Below are positions 1-11,794 of a DNA stretch of 64,000 nucleotides, piece after piece. The stretch covers positions 211,692-275,691 of the forward strand of contig JADLZK010005796.1 in NCBI GenBank assembly GCA_015847255.1, read 5' to 3'. Both the position numbers and the translations under genes were made by a program. The notes below the pieces were generated by a model. That model had not been told where the DNA came from. It did not search any database and saw only the letters and a program-made list of their open reading frames with translations. This stretch comes from Hyparrhenia diplandra (taxonomy: Eukaryota; Streptophyta; Magnoliopsida; Poales; Poaceae). Numbering within the stretch: position 1 is the first letter of the stretch; each line of letters opens with the position of its first letter.

Positions 1-715
1 TGCTGCCCATCGTCCCAAACTTGGTGTTATCTACTTGTGGCAGCCCTAGGCTGCTGCTATCTTCACATGTGCAATGATTTTATTTGTTTGGAGGCAGTGC
101 TATCTACACATGTCAAACTTATGATGAATCTTTTTATATACTAAGTGGCATATGCAATGATGATCTTTTTATATATTTGTAAAATATAGGGTTGAGGCAG
201 TGGCATATGCAATGATGGGAATTCTTTTAAGCTGAATTTTGAGAATTTGTCATGAATTTGAGATTATTTTTGGGAGAATTTTGACTAAATTGAGAACTTT
301 GTGTTGAGGCAAATGGCATATGCGATGATGTGAATCTTTTTATGCTGAGGCAACGCGTGATGATGAAGTGTCCCCATACTTGTGAGTGCAGCGCCAAACT
401 AGGGACGGCTTGTATACCATATACAAGCAAACCAGTTTAGTCGCTGATGTGATGAGAGTTGGGTACTTCGAGCCAAACACATTTTTTCTACTTTTCTTTC
501 ACAATCATGTACCTTTTTCGTTAATTTTTTTTGTACCTACTCTATGTAAAAGGGAAAAATATGTAACCATGCTTTAAGAGGAATACAAACAAATGATTTT
601 TTTATATGTTCTGAGATGGCTTTGTGATGGCTCTACTATGGCATACTACTGCTGTACTTCACTCTTTACTATTGTACATTACTATAATATACTACCCCCT
701 GTGTTCTGTAGAATC
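1..715. other. non-coding CACTA interior
   Basis: This AT-rich stretch has no ORF with recognisable similarity. A short motif close to GGCATATGCAATGATG recurs at about 148, 204 and 316 with degenerate spacing. It lies upstream of the ORF1-like gene and may be intron or spacer. Confidence 0.4.
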
Positions 716-1059
716 CAATGGCAGCCTAGCCAACCGATAAAGATCGTGGAGGTTTTGGAGGATCAAGATGGCGTGAGTTTAATCCGACGGCGATACCTCA
801 TCATCGGATGAGGAACCCGAATCTGGCGAAGAGATAACACGAGGCCAGACAAAAAACATCGAGGGAGGGCGGCGTTGATCCAAGAATGGGCCGATAGATC
901 TAGAGAAGCCTAGCACCACGGGGTTCTCGGAGTGTAGATCCCGTGATGACACCAAAACCCAAAGGCGCGGCGTAAGTATACAACTAGCACAACTTTGTTT
1001 GCCTCTTGTCACTATATGAGTAATAATTTGACTCCCTCATTATCACGGCAAGCCTACCG

Positions 1060-2722
1060 ATGGTGCCTTTGCGCCTCAAATTCCGGAAGAGGGAGCTAGG
1101 TCGAGGCGCGGTCGGAGGAGCAGGCATATGGTCCCAACCCCAGCAGGTTCATCGACCAAGAATAACAAAGTCGAGGCTTGAAGAGAGGGCAGCACAGGAG
1201 GCACAAGATATCTGAAAAGGTGCATCAAATATTCAAGATAGGGCTGGATGGAGAGCCTTTGGAGCCGAGTTCTGTCATCGGTACCTTTAGCAACCAGGTC
1301 TCCTATGTAGTCAAGCGCAGAGGTGCCGATCACTTACCAAGACTTCAGGAAAGTCCCGAAAGAAATCAAGGAAAAGGTGTGGAATGCTGTGAAGATCCGG
1401 TTCCATTATCCGAAGAAAACTATGATGAAGAAAAATGCAAGAAACATGTGCCGGGCATTGCAAGCGAGGCGCCAGCACCTTCAGGACCCACCTCTACAAA
1501 AACTATGTGCTGAAGGGTCGGACACCATTTGAAGACTACAAAAAAATCATCACGGAACCAGTCTGGGATCAGTTCGTCAATATTGTGACTAGCGAAGAGC
1601 ATCAAGCCAAGTCTAAACGGGCAAAAAGAGCTCGCGAATGAAGAACGACTTTTGGCACAACCTCGGCATGACCGGATATGCGGTCGTAGGCTAGAGGGCG
1701 GCGTAAAAGAAAGGGAGGAAGAAGAGAAAGGGGGTGCCAAATCCGTTGAAACCCCTTGGTGAGAGGACACGTCACTTCTTCTATGCCCGTCAACCCAGAA
1801 AACGAAAGGCGGGCACCACATCCAAGTACATTAACCCAAAGGTCGACGAGGTGGAGAAAAAAGGTGCTAGAGGTCAAAGAGGCCATGGACCGTGGGGAGT
1901 TTAAACCTATGAGGGAGCACGCGATGAGTTGGCCGAGGCAATCGGAAGACCCGAGCACCGTGGCGAGTTGGGTGCCGGCTCGAGGCATAGGCCGGAAGAT
2001 CGTGGATTCACGGACATCCGGCAGCGAGCAGCCACCACACAAAGCGGAGGTACAAGGAGGCCCTCGTGGTAAAGGCTATCGAGGAAGCCATAAATGACAT
2101 TGTTGAAAAGAAGTTAGAAGAGGCATTAACGAGCAACGACCCCAAGCATCAAGATATGCGGGCCAGTTTTCTTCGCCAGGCTGCTCTATCGATACATCTA
2201 GGGGCGGCGATCACTGGAGCTAGCAACAAAAAGCCCGTCGGCGACCTGCGGATTGCGTAAAGGGCTCTCTCCGGATACCCGTCGGCGGGAAGGGAAAGAA
2301 GAAGGAGGTGGCCTTAGGAATGGTGAATCCTATCTTAAAGGATGGCATGTTCAATAACCAGCCGATCCCGGCCGACTATGTCATTGTGGGCGTGATGTCC
2401 GCAGACCCAAACTGTGATGATGAGATCGATTTTCCAGGTTTAAAGGGGGAAACAATGGTCAAACATCTTAATAAGGATTCGACTGTCCTATGGAACAAGG
2501 CGGACATTGTCCTTATTAGGCAGAAGATGCCTCCATCTCCCCTGGATGATGGCGACTATGCTGGCGATGATAACAACGACAATGATGGCCTAGGTGGCAA
2601 AAGTCCTAGTCAGAACCTGCCTCCCGACACGGACAACCTAGAAGGAGATGAAGGCGGCATCGACACACCTTGTCACGGCACAGGCGAGAGAACTCCTTCT
2701 CCTCGTGGTGACAAGGAGGATC
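1060..2722 (+). pseudogene. CACTA ORF1-like protein (plant transposase, Ptta/En/Spm type), frame-broken
   Basis: Several overlapping frames together resemble the ORF1 product of grass CACTA elements. The best block, at about 1320-1530, contains VPITYQDFRKVPKEIKEKVW and then a segment ending near KNYVLKGRTPFEDYKK, which resembles the plant transposase domain called Transposase_24. After a charged linker, a coiled-coil-like stretch at 2066-2200 and a block beginning with basic GRKGKKKEVA (about 2289) precede an acidic tail at 2540-2720 rich in D and E. An acidic stretch at about 780-840 may be an N-terminal exon. At least five frame changes and stops are present, so it is not translatable as it stands. 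The gypsy 5' LTR starts immediately after the acidic tail and separates it from the protease domain at 12119. Confidence 0.65.
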
Positions 2723-4458
2723 TGTTAAGACCAAAATTTGGTAAAGGCCGAATGACAGGTGGGGCCAGTACAAGATGCTAATAAGGTCATTCGGCAAGGA
2801 ATTATCCAGCGAGCGGTTTGGTGCGCCACACAATATTTGGGTGATCACGAAGATATTCGGGAAGGTGATGGACGACAGGAGCAAGTCACCCAGGAAACAA
2901 GGCCCACGATGCGCATACCACGTCGACTCCGAACGGGCTTAGAGCCCAAGTTATCTTATTAAGTTAGGGTTTTCTATTGTAATCGTAATAGAGTAGAACT
3001 CTTGTCACGTCCAGGGTATAAATAGTGACCCTCGACCATTGTAACAAAGACAACTCTCAATCAATACAACAACCCGGCTCCGTGCCAACCTTTTCGAGTC
3101 CAAGTCGTGTCGTCGATCTACTGCACGAGGAACAATCGATCCGTCGACCTCGGTAAGTACCGGCAACCTTGTACCATGTCTAGTATCATGCGGTTGATTT
3201 AGATGTGATGCAGGTAGTCTTGTTTTTTTTCTATGTTTAGATCATGAGTACCGTGCGGCAGGCTAAGGTCTAGCTTAGAGAGGCAAGAGGGTTCTTTGTT
3301 AGATCATGAGTACCGTGAGGCAGGCTAAGATCTAGCTTGGGGCTAGTTATCGGCTTCATTGGATTTGGCGAGATCTAACGAATTCATCAAGTTATCCATG
3401 CGTTGCAATGAATCTGTTATTGTTTATTTATTGTTTTGCAACCATAAAATCTTGCCCTATTTAGATTGATGTGGCTCGGCTTTCATCTTTTATAGATTCA
3501 TCCGTTCTTCGGTGCTTCCACATTTGCCTTGCCATGTTGGATAGATCTATTGCACTTGAGATCTAACTTCGCCGCGGCAAGGTGACATGGAAACACCCGA
3601 AGGAGGATGAATCTCGTGTTTACTCGTAGCCGGGCTTAGATTCAATCTAAGTAGTTACATGTTGTGGGTTCGTGCACGTTAGATGTAAACTTAGGCTTTG
3701 TCGGGATGAGGTGCGCGGCGGCCAGATCCTTACACGTTTACGTTTGTGTTTCATGTGACCACGCGTGTCCTTCTTCATGAACCCGATTCCCGGCAAGTTT
3801 GCGAATGCGGTCATACGTTCACTTGTAGCTTCGTGGTGTGAGTTTGTCCTCTCGAGTCTAACATATCGACTCTACCCATAAACCAAACTCATGTGGTGTG
3901 TTTTTCTTTTTTACGTATCTTTGTGCTTTAACAGTAATGAGTATCTATAGATCTATTTAGGTTTATGTATGCTCACGGATTAGGAAAGCTAGGCGTGCGG
4001 CGCGAGACTAGTTGAATGATCTATGCATATATGATCTAGATAGGCCTTTATTTACGAGTTACTGTCTTTGTTTTACATGTTGGAAGTAAGATCGATCTAA
4101 TGCTTTATGCTTTATCATGATATATCTTGATGATTAGTTTTTACTTGTTCAAACATGTCTTCGAGGTTCATTCGGTAGCAATACATTCATATGCTTTCAT
4201 TTATGCTTACCGAATGGATCTATAAACTTTGTTGGCGGCCGGCTTCCATAGCTGTATGTCGTCGTAAGTGGCCCGGGGCCGCGTACGAGGAAGGAACTGT
4301 CTTGGTCATACAGTGCACGTTCCTGCTCTCATGGTTTCCCTTGTAAATTACTGAGGTCAAATTGATCGGCACGCCTTTGAGTTGAACGTCCGCTCTCCGT
4401 CGAAGCTAGCATTTCCGGCTTCGGTGTGATGGGCACAAAGCGGCGTTTTGTGTCAACA
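2723..4458 (+). repeat. 5' LTR of the gag-pro gypsy element
   Basis: It starts TGTTAAG and ends TGTCAACA, giving the expected short inverted termini. The end is inferred from the sequence that follows: CACTTTTTGGCACGCTTCGG sits where a primer-binding site should be, and gag begins within about 60 bases. The LTR is about 1.74 kb, long but normal for grass gypsy families. Two near-copies of a segment reading GATCATGAGTACCGTG occur at about 3240 and 3303. Confidence 0.7.
3012..3024 (+). promoter_or_regulatory. TATA box of the gypsy LTR
   Basis: GGGTATAAATA lies about 300 bases into the 5' LTR and is followed by CCATTGTAAC and CAATCAATACAAC. The layout fits an LTR U3/R boundary. The truncated 3' LTR stops just after the same TATA box, so it may keep a promoter core without R-U5. 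Confidence 0.55.
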
Positions 4459-4504
4459 CACTTTTTGGCACGCTTCGGTGGGACGAACAAGCTTGAAGTC
4501 AAGA

Positions 4505-7140
4505 TGCGGCGACATTGTCAACAACGATGACAAGAAGGTAAACATGGAGGATCCGCGCCGAGAACACCAAGGCGAAATGCATAGCGGTCGCGAGGACTTT
4601 GCTCAAAAGTGCTTGCAAGCTTTTTCCAAGAACAAGAATGGCGAGGTTCTCGAAGTTTGACATGTCGAAGATTTGGGTTGGCCACCAGCGTCGATGATGA
4701 AGCTACCCTCGTGAGCAAAGCGAAGTTAGCGAAGGCGTGGGTCAAGCCATGGCCAACCACAATGGTGCTTTCCTCAACACGTTCCGTACCATCATGAAGG
4801 GTACCTTTGGGTCTCCTGCTGATCAGTTCCTTGAAGAAGCTCTTGGGCCTATTAGTGGACCAGTATACTTTAATGTGCCCAATAATCCAAAGAAGAACAA
4901 GGCTGAGAAGACGAAAGGAAGAGAAGAAGAAGATGAGGAGGAACAAGAGGAAGAAACGCGTAAACCCAAGTCTAGTGCTAAGTCCAAGCGTCAAGAGCCT
5001 AAGACTCCATAGCCGAATACCTATGGAGGTCTAGCGTTTGGCACACCGGGGAATCCTCCACAAGGCCATTATACCATCTCTCCGTTGAACAACAGGCTGC
5101 AGAGGAATCTCTTTGGTCCAGGCTATACTGAGTATGCTGATTACTCTACTCTCAATGCCATGCCGAATCCTAGGTATGTGCCTTTGTCAGGGAAATCGCA
5201 GGTTCCCCAGGGTTCAGCAGTGGACCAGTTGCTCAGTCAGATGGCCGACATGATGCGAGACGAGTTTGGTTTGAGACCTAAGAATCAGCCTCGTGGGTAC
5301 CGCTCTCCATATCCGGAGTGGTATGACAAGGTAGCTTTGCCTCCAAGGATGAAGCCACCAACTGACTTGACTAAGTTCTCTGGCCAGGATGACACCAGCA
5401 CCACAGAGCATATTAGTCGCTACCGGTACAGCTAGGAGAGCTTGTCACGTAGAAGCTTGGAGGATTCGCTACTTTCCATCCTCGCTACATAGACCAGCTT
5501 TCGTGTGTGGTTTTACACCGCGCCCAATTCCATCGGTACATGGGCGTAATCGAAACGTAAATTCCATGGATACTTCTACAACGGTTCCAAAGTGAGAAGG
5601 AGTTGGTCGATCCGATGGGCATGACACAAAAAGTACAATGACATGCCCCGTGAATTCATACGCAGGTTTAGGGGAGACAAAGAATTTCGCTACTCTTTGA
5701 GTCTTCCCGACAGACCAACCTGCGAAAGAAGCTATACGGTGCATGCACCCGAATGTCGAGAGAAGCCGGCGGCATGGAATTTAGTGACCTTGGTCAGTTG
5801 TCACGATGCCTATCTCTCATGAGTGACCAGTTCGAGCATCAAGAAAGATGGCCGCTACAAGAATGGTGATGTGGCCCACATGTATCGAGTTTCCCCGAGG
5901 ATGCCGATGACTCGGCGAAGGATATGTCGATGAAGAAGTGGGTGATGCTGAATCGGGTGCGGGAAAGGAGCCTACAAAGATCAAACAACGTTGGTTGAAG
6001 CGGACCAAGGGGACCTATGATTTTGATGTCTCCAAATCGATAGGCTCTTCGAAGTTATCGATCAAAAGAAGGACGCATCAAACCGTCGGATGATCATCCA
6101 ATGTCGCATCCGGGGAGGGGTGAAAGATAAGAAGTAATTGTGGTTTCCATAATGCCAACTCCCACTCCATCAATGACCGCCGAATATTCAGGCAAAGATA
6201 TTCGAGAGAGGGCGATACAGAAGGCCACTTGAAGTTCGACAACAACATGAAGGTGGACAAAGCGACCTTTCCCCAGAATATGATCTCTTTCTCTTTGAAT
6301 ATGGTTGATGCCGGCAAAGAAGGGCAAGATGAAGGTGTTGACCTCTCGAGAAAGCTAAGCAAAGTGGTGGTTGTTGACCGTAGTCGTCATCAAGAGGAGT
6401 TTCAGAGCGGCCAGGGTTCGGTTCCCGAATAGCCGCACCGAAAAGAAGTGAAACATCCAAGTCCGGGTTACTTCACGAATACTTTGCTAAACAAATGGCA
6501 AAGACAAATGTGAGAAGCAAAGATCGTAGGGGACCAACAGATTTCTTTGAAGAGCAGCAAAAATATGAGGAAGAGATGTATCACCATCAGCAAGAAGAGT
6601 ACATGAAGGAACAGGAGGAGTCTCATTGGGATTGTCCTTTCTTTTAGACATTGCTTTGGAATGAAGGCTTGAAGTTGCCTCGCCAAAACAATTGTCCCGA
6701 ATGCAAGTGAGCAATACATCGGGTACAAAGTGCGGAACACGAAGTTAACCACCGTCCCACCTAGGAAAGATCGGGGCACGCCTCGAGGATGATCGGCGCG
6801 TAAAAATAAAAGTTGATTGCAGATACCATACTGGCAAAAGAGTTGTTGATCAGGCGTGGATGGACTTTGAAGACTATGATGAAAGTAAAGTTCCTCAAGA
6901 GTACACATGGCAAAGGGGACCGTGGTGCCCTCCAGGATTGAGGAAGAGTCAGAAGAGAAGAGTCCAACGTCTGAGGAATAAGGAGCTCAAAGAAGCAGCA
7001 GCTGAGAGAAAGAAGGTCTAGCGCCCAAAGAAGAAAGTTGTTGAACCCATGCCATCGGCTGATATGAACATGGTTTTCTTTCTCCCGAAAGAGTTCATGG
7101 CTCCCCCGCCACGAAGAGGAAGAAGTAGATGACTGCACCG
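4505..7140 (+). pseudogene. gypsy gag polyprotein, frame-broken
   Basis: Blocks of gag are spread over three frames. At 4737-5012 a segment passes into a highly charged E/K-rich linker. At 5085-5435 a proline-rich part ends with PTDLTKFSGQDDTSTTEHIS, the usual start of a retrotransposon gag core. The core continues in other frames to about 5950. At about 6600-6720 a Cys/His segment begins with HWDCPFF and ends with NCPEC. At 6900-7010 the conserved PWCPPGL and KSQKRRVQRLR motifs of grass gypsy polyproteins are readable. Gag forms the particle that packages element RNA. Stops and frame changes make this copy non-functional as written, although motif conservation suggests recent decay or sequence error. 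Confidence 0.7.
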
Positions 7141-7164
7141 ATGATGCTTTCTCCGATTTGGATA

Positions 7165-7780
7165 GCTAGGAGTTGATTGGCCTTTTGAAGCGAGATGACT
7201 TTGGCCGTGACAGCAGTGTTTGACAAGCCCAAGAATCATAATCATCTAATGGCTTTGTTCTTGAAAGGGTTTGTCAACGGGAAACCTCTGACCAGGATGT
7301 TTGTAGATGGAGGTGCAGCTATCAATGCCATGCCATATACAATCTTCAGGAAGCTGGGATTTACCAAAGACGATTTGCGTATCACGACATGCTTCTTAGA
7401 GATTTTATCGCGCAGTTCTTCAGATACCCATGGAGCTATACATGTTGATCCCGACCATTGGCTCGGAAGACATTGATCACTACTTTCTTTGTCATAGATT
7501 GCGATGGAGCCTACAATCTCGATACTTGGAAGAGATTGATTCATGCCAATTGTCGGGTGCCATCCACTATGCATCGTACTTATTCAGATGGGATGGAGAT
7601 GACATTGAAGTAGTGCAAGCCGATGACTCGCGGAGTGTAGCGATTGCTGAAACTCGTTTCTGGGAATACGATGGTGTTGAGTGCTTATCAGAAAGAAGTG
7701 GGGAGGAAGGATACCCCTGTCAATGCCTATCGCCAGATCAACAACGTACCGGTTGAAGTAATCGGCTCTCATAGCAATTT
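7165..7780 (+). pseudogene. gypsy aspartic protease domain, frame-broken
   Basis: An ORF at 7195-7476 contains FVDGGAAINAMPYTIFRKLG. This is the protease active-site region with DGGA in place of the usual DTGA, a variant typical of one group of grass gypsy elements. After a frame change at about 7440 the second half of the fold continues (FFVIDCDGAYN and IHANCRVPSTMH in other frames) to about 7770. The protease would cleave the gag polyprotein. In autonomous relatives an RT domain follows; here coding similarity ends and no RT, RNase H or integrase is found, so the element would depend on enzymes supplied in trans. Confidence 0.7.
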
Positions 7781-8346
7781 CTAAAGAACAAGAGTGTGTA
7801 GAGTGACGTACACTAAGGTGTTATGGTTCAACTTTCAGAAGTTGTACGTGGCGGCCGATAGCCTAAGAGTGTAGGATCGGCCCTTATATGAGTTAAATAA
7901 TGAAGTTTGTTGGTGATTTTCTTTATCCATAGCCGAACAATTGTTAAATCATGTTATTCGGTGCGTAAGTTTTGCTTATGCGTTGGTTTCTGGTATAGCA
8001 ATTTTAGTATTGTTCTTTTGGTTACCAATGGCATCTTAGGGAAACAAATGTGGATGGATAAGAACATCACCTTTAGCCGTAACATAAAACATCCATTTGG
8101 GAATAGCCGACATTGAAGCATGTCGCCTCTAGACTAAAATCGTAAACAAAAGAAGAAGTTCTCATTCATTCAGAAAGTCTTTATTACAGAACATGGCCAA
8201 GTCTGGATTACAGCAAAAGATAGGACAGGATCCTAGAATCCTAAGCTACTTGGTGGAGTCCTTCTTCTTCATGGCTTCTTTTTATCTTGTCAACGACACA
8301 GCTTGGAGGTGAGGAGCAATTGGATTTTCGGGTTGGTCAAGCGCCC
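7781..8346. other. gypsy internal non-coding stretch
   Basis: No similarity to known coding sequence is seen. The stretch lies between the sense protease and the stop of the last antisense gene, so it may carry 3' processing signals for both strands. Small ORFs here (for example 7907-8116) have no recognisable features. Confidence 0.4.
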
Positions 8347-8843
8347 TCACCGATTGTGTACAGCTTCACGGAGGCAGTGGTGACGCTCTCCCATCTCTGA
8401 TAATGAATCTATCAGATAGAGAAAAGTAAATGCGAAGGAAGAGATGGGTTCAAAGTGTAAAACTCACCGCCAATATGAGCCTCAAGAGACATACGGTGTT
8501 CACGCTCTCGCCTCAGCGTAAGAACTTGCCACACCCAAATCTGCTTGAAGTTCACGACGCCTGCGTTTTTTCTTGGCGAAGCGATTGGCGAAGAGCCTCA
8601 ATACCGATGAATCATCATCAAAGGACTCTGAAGGGACTGGAATCGGGATGCGACTAGTCCCAATCATGTTCTCCGGGAGAACATCCAAACTGCCAAAGGT
8701 TTCAGAGATGATGCAAGGTAAAATTGGATAAACGTAATCATCTTGTGAGATCAATATTACCTGGAGATATGCTGCTGTCTCGGAGCCCATGAGCCATGAC
8801 TAGATGCTGACTCGTCTGCAATGCTCTTTCCTTTATCCGCCAT
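8347..8843 (-). pseudogene. antisense gene C (third paralog) in gypsy element, three exons
   Basis: Exon 1 (8843-8761) starts MADKGKSIADES and is exactly 83 bases. It ends at a GTAATA donor. Exon 2 (8689-8468) follows a GGCAG acceptor and has the conserved Pro-Ser then acidic segment (PVPSESFDDDSS) followed by a basic, helix-prone stretch. It ends at the same type of phase-1 GTGAGT donor as gene A. Exon 3 starts at 8396 after ATCAG and reaches a stop at 8347. A one-base frame change in exon 2 at about 8515 breaks the frame, so I call it a pseudogene. The function is unknown. Exon sizes, phases and residue pattern match genes A and B, so I infer descent by tandem duplication. Confidence 0.6.
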
Positions 8844-9346
8844 TGGTGGTTTTTTTCTTGAGTTCTTGGAAAGTGATGGTAGAAAAAAAGAGGAAAGAGA
8901 AAAGAATGGATGACGGCGGAGGTTGAATAGTTCTGGATCTACTTACAACTGATTATGCCAAGCAGATGGCCGAGCATCGTTGAGAAATATGGATATCGAG
9001 GGTGTTTTTGCAAAAATCTCAACAAAAGCCGATGCTACACGCAGCGTCGCCTCGTGCGTAAAACCCTTAACGTTCGGGTCCCGGTCCGACTTTTTACCCC
9101 CTTGGTTGGTTTATCGGGAAAGAGAAAGTAAATGCATTAATGCTGGACGGTGCGTGAAAATTCTAGAGTTTGAATTATTTTTGCAAGGAAATCCCAATTG
9201 ATCGGATGACGCCACGCCGCTCGAAAAAATTTCGCTCGGGTGTACCATTCGGGATTGATGATGGACATACTGAAAAGGGATGAGGAAGAATGTACAATGA
9301 TCAGTATGGTAAAATTACACCCCTTAAATCCGCCCCTAATTACAAA
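8844..9346. other. spacer between antisense genes B and C
   Basis: This should hold the promoter of gene C and the 3' end of gene B. A small plus-strand ORF at 8980-9201 has no recognisable similarity. Nothing else is seen. Confidence 0.35.
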
Positions 9347-10285
9347 CTACATCCTCAAATTATTGAGGGCGGATTGCGCTGGAAGAGATTGGGCCACAGC
9401 AATAGCATGATTTTCATACTTGGCCATGACAACTTCAGCAGTTTCAGAGGTTTCGCCACGGATTCTGGTTGGATGGGTGGAATAATCTTCTCCAGTCTGG
9501 GTCTCCAATGCTACCAGACATATTGTAGCTCCCAGCTTGATACCTTGGATGACGGCCTGGTCTGCGCGATTGTCAGCAACATCATCAAGGCGTTCTTCCA
9601 CTGAATCGCCCTGAGCCGTCATCCTATTGGTGACCCTAGCAGCTGATGCTTTCAAATTCATATTTTTCGATCATAAGCCAAGCAACCTCCTCAGTAAGGA
9701 TTGTTGGCTGCAGACGTGTGTTCTCAGCCCATAATCGGGCCACTTCTTCTTTCAAAGCTGTGATGAAAAGAACAGAATTAAGGACGAAGGTAAACACAAG
9801 GGATTAAGCAGATTTTCAGTTATACCTTTATTCTCAGCACAGAGAGTTTTGATATGGTTCATCATAGCATCTTCCCGAATGCTGGCTTGCTTCGAGTACT
9901 CGCTGTATTCGTCCTTGATGGTGTTCCTCTCCTTGCAAACTTGCTCAAACCAGTAATCCCTCTCTCCTGGACCTTGGTGATGAGCTGCGTTGTAGGCATC
10001 AATGTCGAAAGAAGATTCGGATGAAGGAGATGAGCTTTCAGACAAAGGATCCACGGGTGATGCCAAGATGCCAGGTAAACGCGATCTTCTCAGTAAGGGG
10101 GCACCTGGTTCAGGGATTGGTCTGAAGATATGTCTTATGAAATCGGTACTTGAAAGATAAAAGACCGATTGCAAGGAGGCGACAGTAGAGGCGAATTCTT
10201 ACCTGGGTCGCCGGCGCTGAGGTGCGTTGCTTCCTTCTGCCTCGTTCCCAACACGGCGTATGCTGTGGCTGCTCCTGTCAGCCAT
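9347..10285 (-). pseudogene. antisense gene B in gypsy element, three exons, one frame break
   Basis: Exon 1 (10285-10203) starts MADRSSHSIRRVGNEAEGSN, is 83 bases and ends in an Arg-rich segment before a GTAAGA donor. Exon 2 (10121-9826) follows a TTCAG acceptor. It encodes a Pro-rich start, a Ser/acidic stretch (ESSSPSSESSFDID) and a charged helix-forming region, ending at a phase-1 GTATAA donor. Exon 3 (9757-9347) begins ALKEEVARLWAENTRL, clearly coiled-coil-like, then loses frame near 9660. It continues as KASAARVTNRMTAQGDSVEE to a stop at 9347. The C-terminal part aligns by eye with gene A (R/KIADKVNARG and VTNRMTAQG, then spaced D, M/A and S/T-H-P-T positions). No known family is recognised. 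Only one clear frame break separates it from an intact protein of about 260 residues. Confidence 0.6.
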
Positions 10286-10682
10286 CGGGAGGTTTGAATG
10301 CAGGGGTTTTTCCTAACTCGGTTGAGAAGAGAAAAGGTCCCTCGGTTTATGAACCCTGCGATGCACGACTTGGAGACGGATTTAGAATCCTTAATGAGGA
10401 CGGTTCTAGTCTCCTTATTGGGCCAAATAGTGGGCCGGGTCGAATATCAGGATCATAGTCCAACAAAGTTTGTTCAGTTGCGTTCTATTCGGCTAGGAAG
10501 AAATTTTGGGCTCTCGTGTTTTGAAGTGAAAATTCGGAATTAGAATACAATCATCAGCAATCATTAAAGACACAAAGATGAAGATTCGGAAAAATAAAAC
10601 AGACACAGGGGGCAATGCAGGATGAAAAGAACTTTTATTCATTGTTCCCTAGTTACAAGCTACAAAGGCTTAGAATAGCCTT
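10286..10682. other. spacer between antisense genes A and B
   Basis: This AT-rich sequence has no recognisable coding features. It should contain the 3' end of gene A and the promoter of gene B. Confidence 0.35.
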
Positions 10683-11505
10683 TCATAGACCTTCACCAGG
10701 GGACGGTACCGGGCGATCTCTCGGCGTGCTCGTCGTACCTGGCGAACAACGACTCGGATGAGTGTTGAAGTTCGCCGGGTTCCTGGAGCTGAAGCCCGTC
10801 GGGTTGTGGGAGAGATCCTCCTCCATCCGCGTGTCCATCGCCGCCAAGCTCATGCCGGCGCCGATGAAGAGACCTTCACCGACGGCAACGTCGATGCGAT
10901 CATTGACGCGGTCCATGCAATCAGGCACCGTTGCGCCGCGGGCATTCACCTTGTCAGCGATCGCGGCGCCGGTGGTCTTCATTCGAACTTTTTCGGCGGA
11001 GAGTTCTGCAATCAGGCCAAACACAAACTTATCAGACAAAGAGCAGAGATCTCAGAAGATGAGCCGGGGTTTTTAGAGACTCACCGCCGATGACCGCCAG
11101 GAATTTCCGCCGCTGATCTTCCCACTCCAGCTCCTTTTGAGACATCTTCTGATGGTACCTATTGTACTCATCTTGGATCCTCCGAGTATCCACGCGGAGA
11201 CGCTCAACGTAAGAACGTGAGTCCTCCAACTCCGATCCCGAAGAGGAGGAGGAGCTGGAAGGCGCCCGGTTTTCACCCGCGACCGGAGAAGTCGGGCGGA
11301 GCTGTCCTCCTCACGGCAGGAAAGGGTGTCCGCCACACAAGGTTTCGTAAAAAGATTGCATCAAAAAACAGATCTATGGAAGGAGTAGGAAAAGGAGAGA
11401 CAGATTAAGCAAGAAAGCTTACTCGATCCGACGACGAGAGCCGAGGCCACTGTTTGCCTCATCTTCAGCGATGCGCTTGCCCAAGTTGCGTGCTGGACCC
11501 GCCAT
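10683..11505 (-). CDS. antisense gene A in gypsy element, three exons, hypothetical coiled-coil protein
   Basis: Exon 1 (11505-11423, 83 bases) starts MAGPARNLGKRIAEDEANSG and ends at a GTAAGC donor. Exon 2 probably begins at 11301 after GACAG and carries TSPVAGENRAP, a run of serines, GSELEDS and a charged helical segment. It ends at a phase-1 GTGAGT donor at 11085. Exon 3 (11005-10683) follows TTGCAG and encodes ELSAEKVRMKTTGAAIADK, then a region matching gene B in pattern, to a stop at 10683. The exon 2 acceptor is uncertain because the expected upstream pyrimidine tract is degraded. A minus-strand TATA box lies about 100 bases upstream. The introns run antisense to the element's genomic RNA, so they would not be removed during retrotransposition. 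Function unknown; a role in regulating the element is only a guess. Confidence 0.6.
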
Positions 11506-11605
11506 TGATGGAACTGCTGTGTTTCTTGAATAAGTGGTGGGGCGAAGGAAAGAGAGCAAGAGATGCGCAAGTCTGGTAGGATGATTTTAGCAGAGGAGAA
11601 TGCTG

Positions 11606-11617
11606 ATATTTATATAC
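11606..11617 (-). promoter_or_regulatory. TATA box upstream of antisense gene A
   Basis: Read on the minus strand the sequence is TGTATATAAATA, about 100 bases upstream of the gene A start codon at 11505 and just inside the 3' LTR. This is a normal plant TATA-to-ATG distance and suggests that the antisense gene has its own promoter. Confidence 0.5.
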
Positions 11618-11794
11618 AAAAAGAAAATCAAGAGACTCAGCGTGGGCGGTTGTGTGAACTCGGGAAAGAAACCGAATTGAATGCCCGCTGAAAAACCCCC
11701 GGGAAGATGGAAAGGCGTATATCGCTCACAAGGGGAAGCTTTTAGTCAATTCCAGAATATAAAATCCTTTTTATCCCGGAATTGAGGGGGCATA

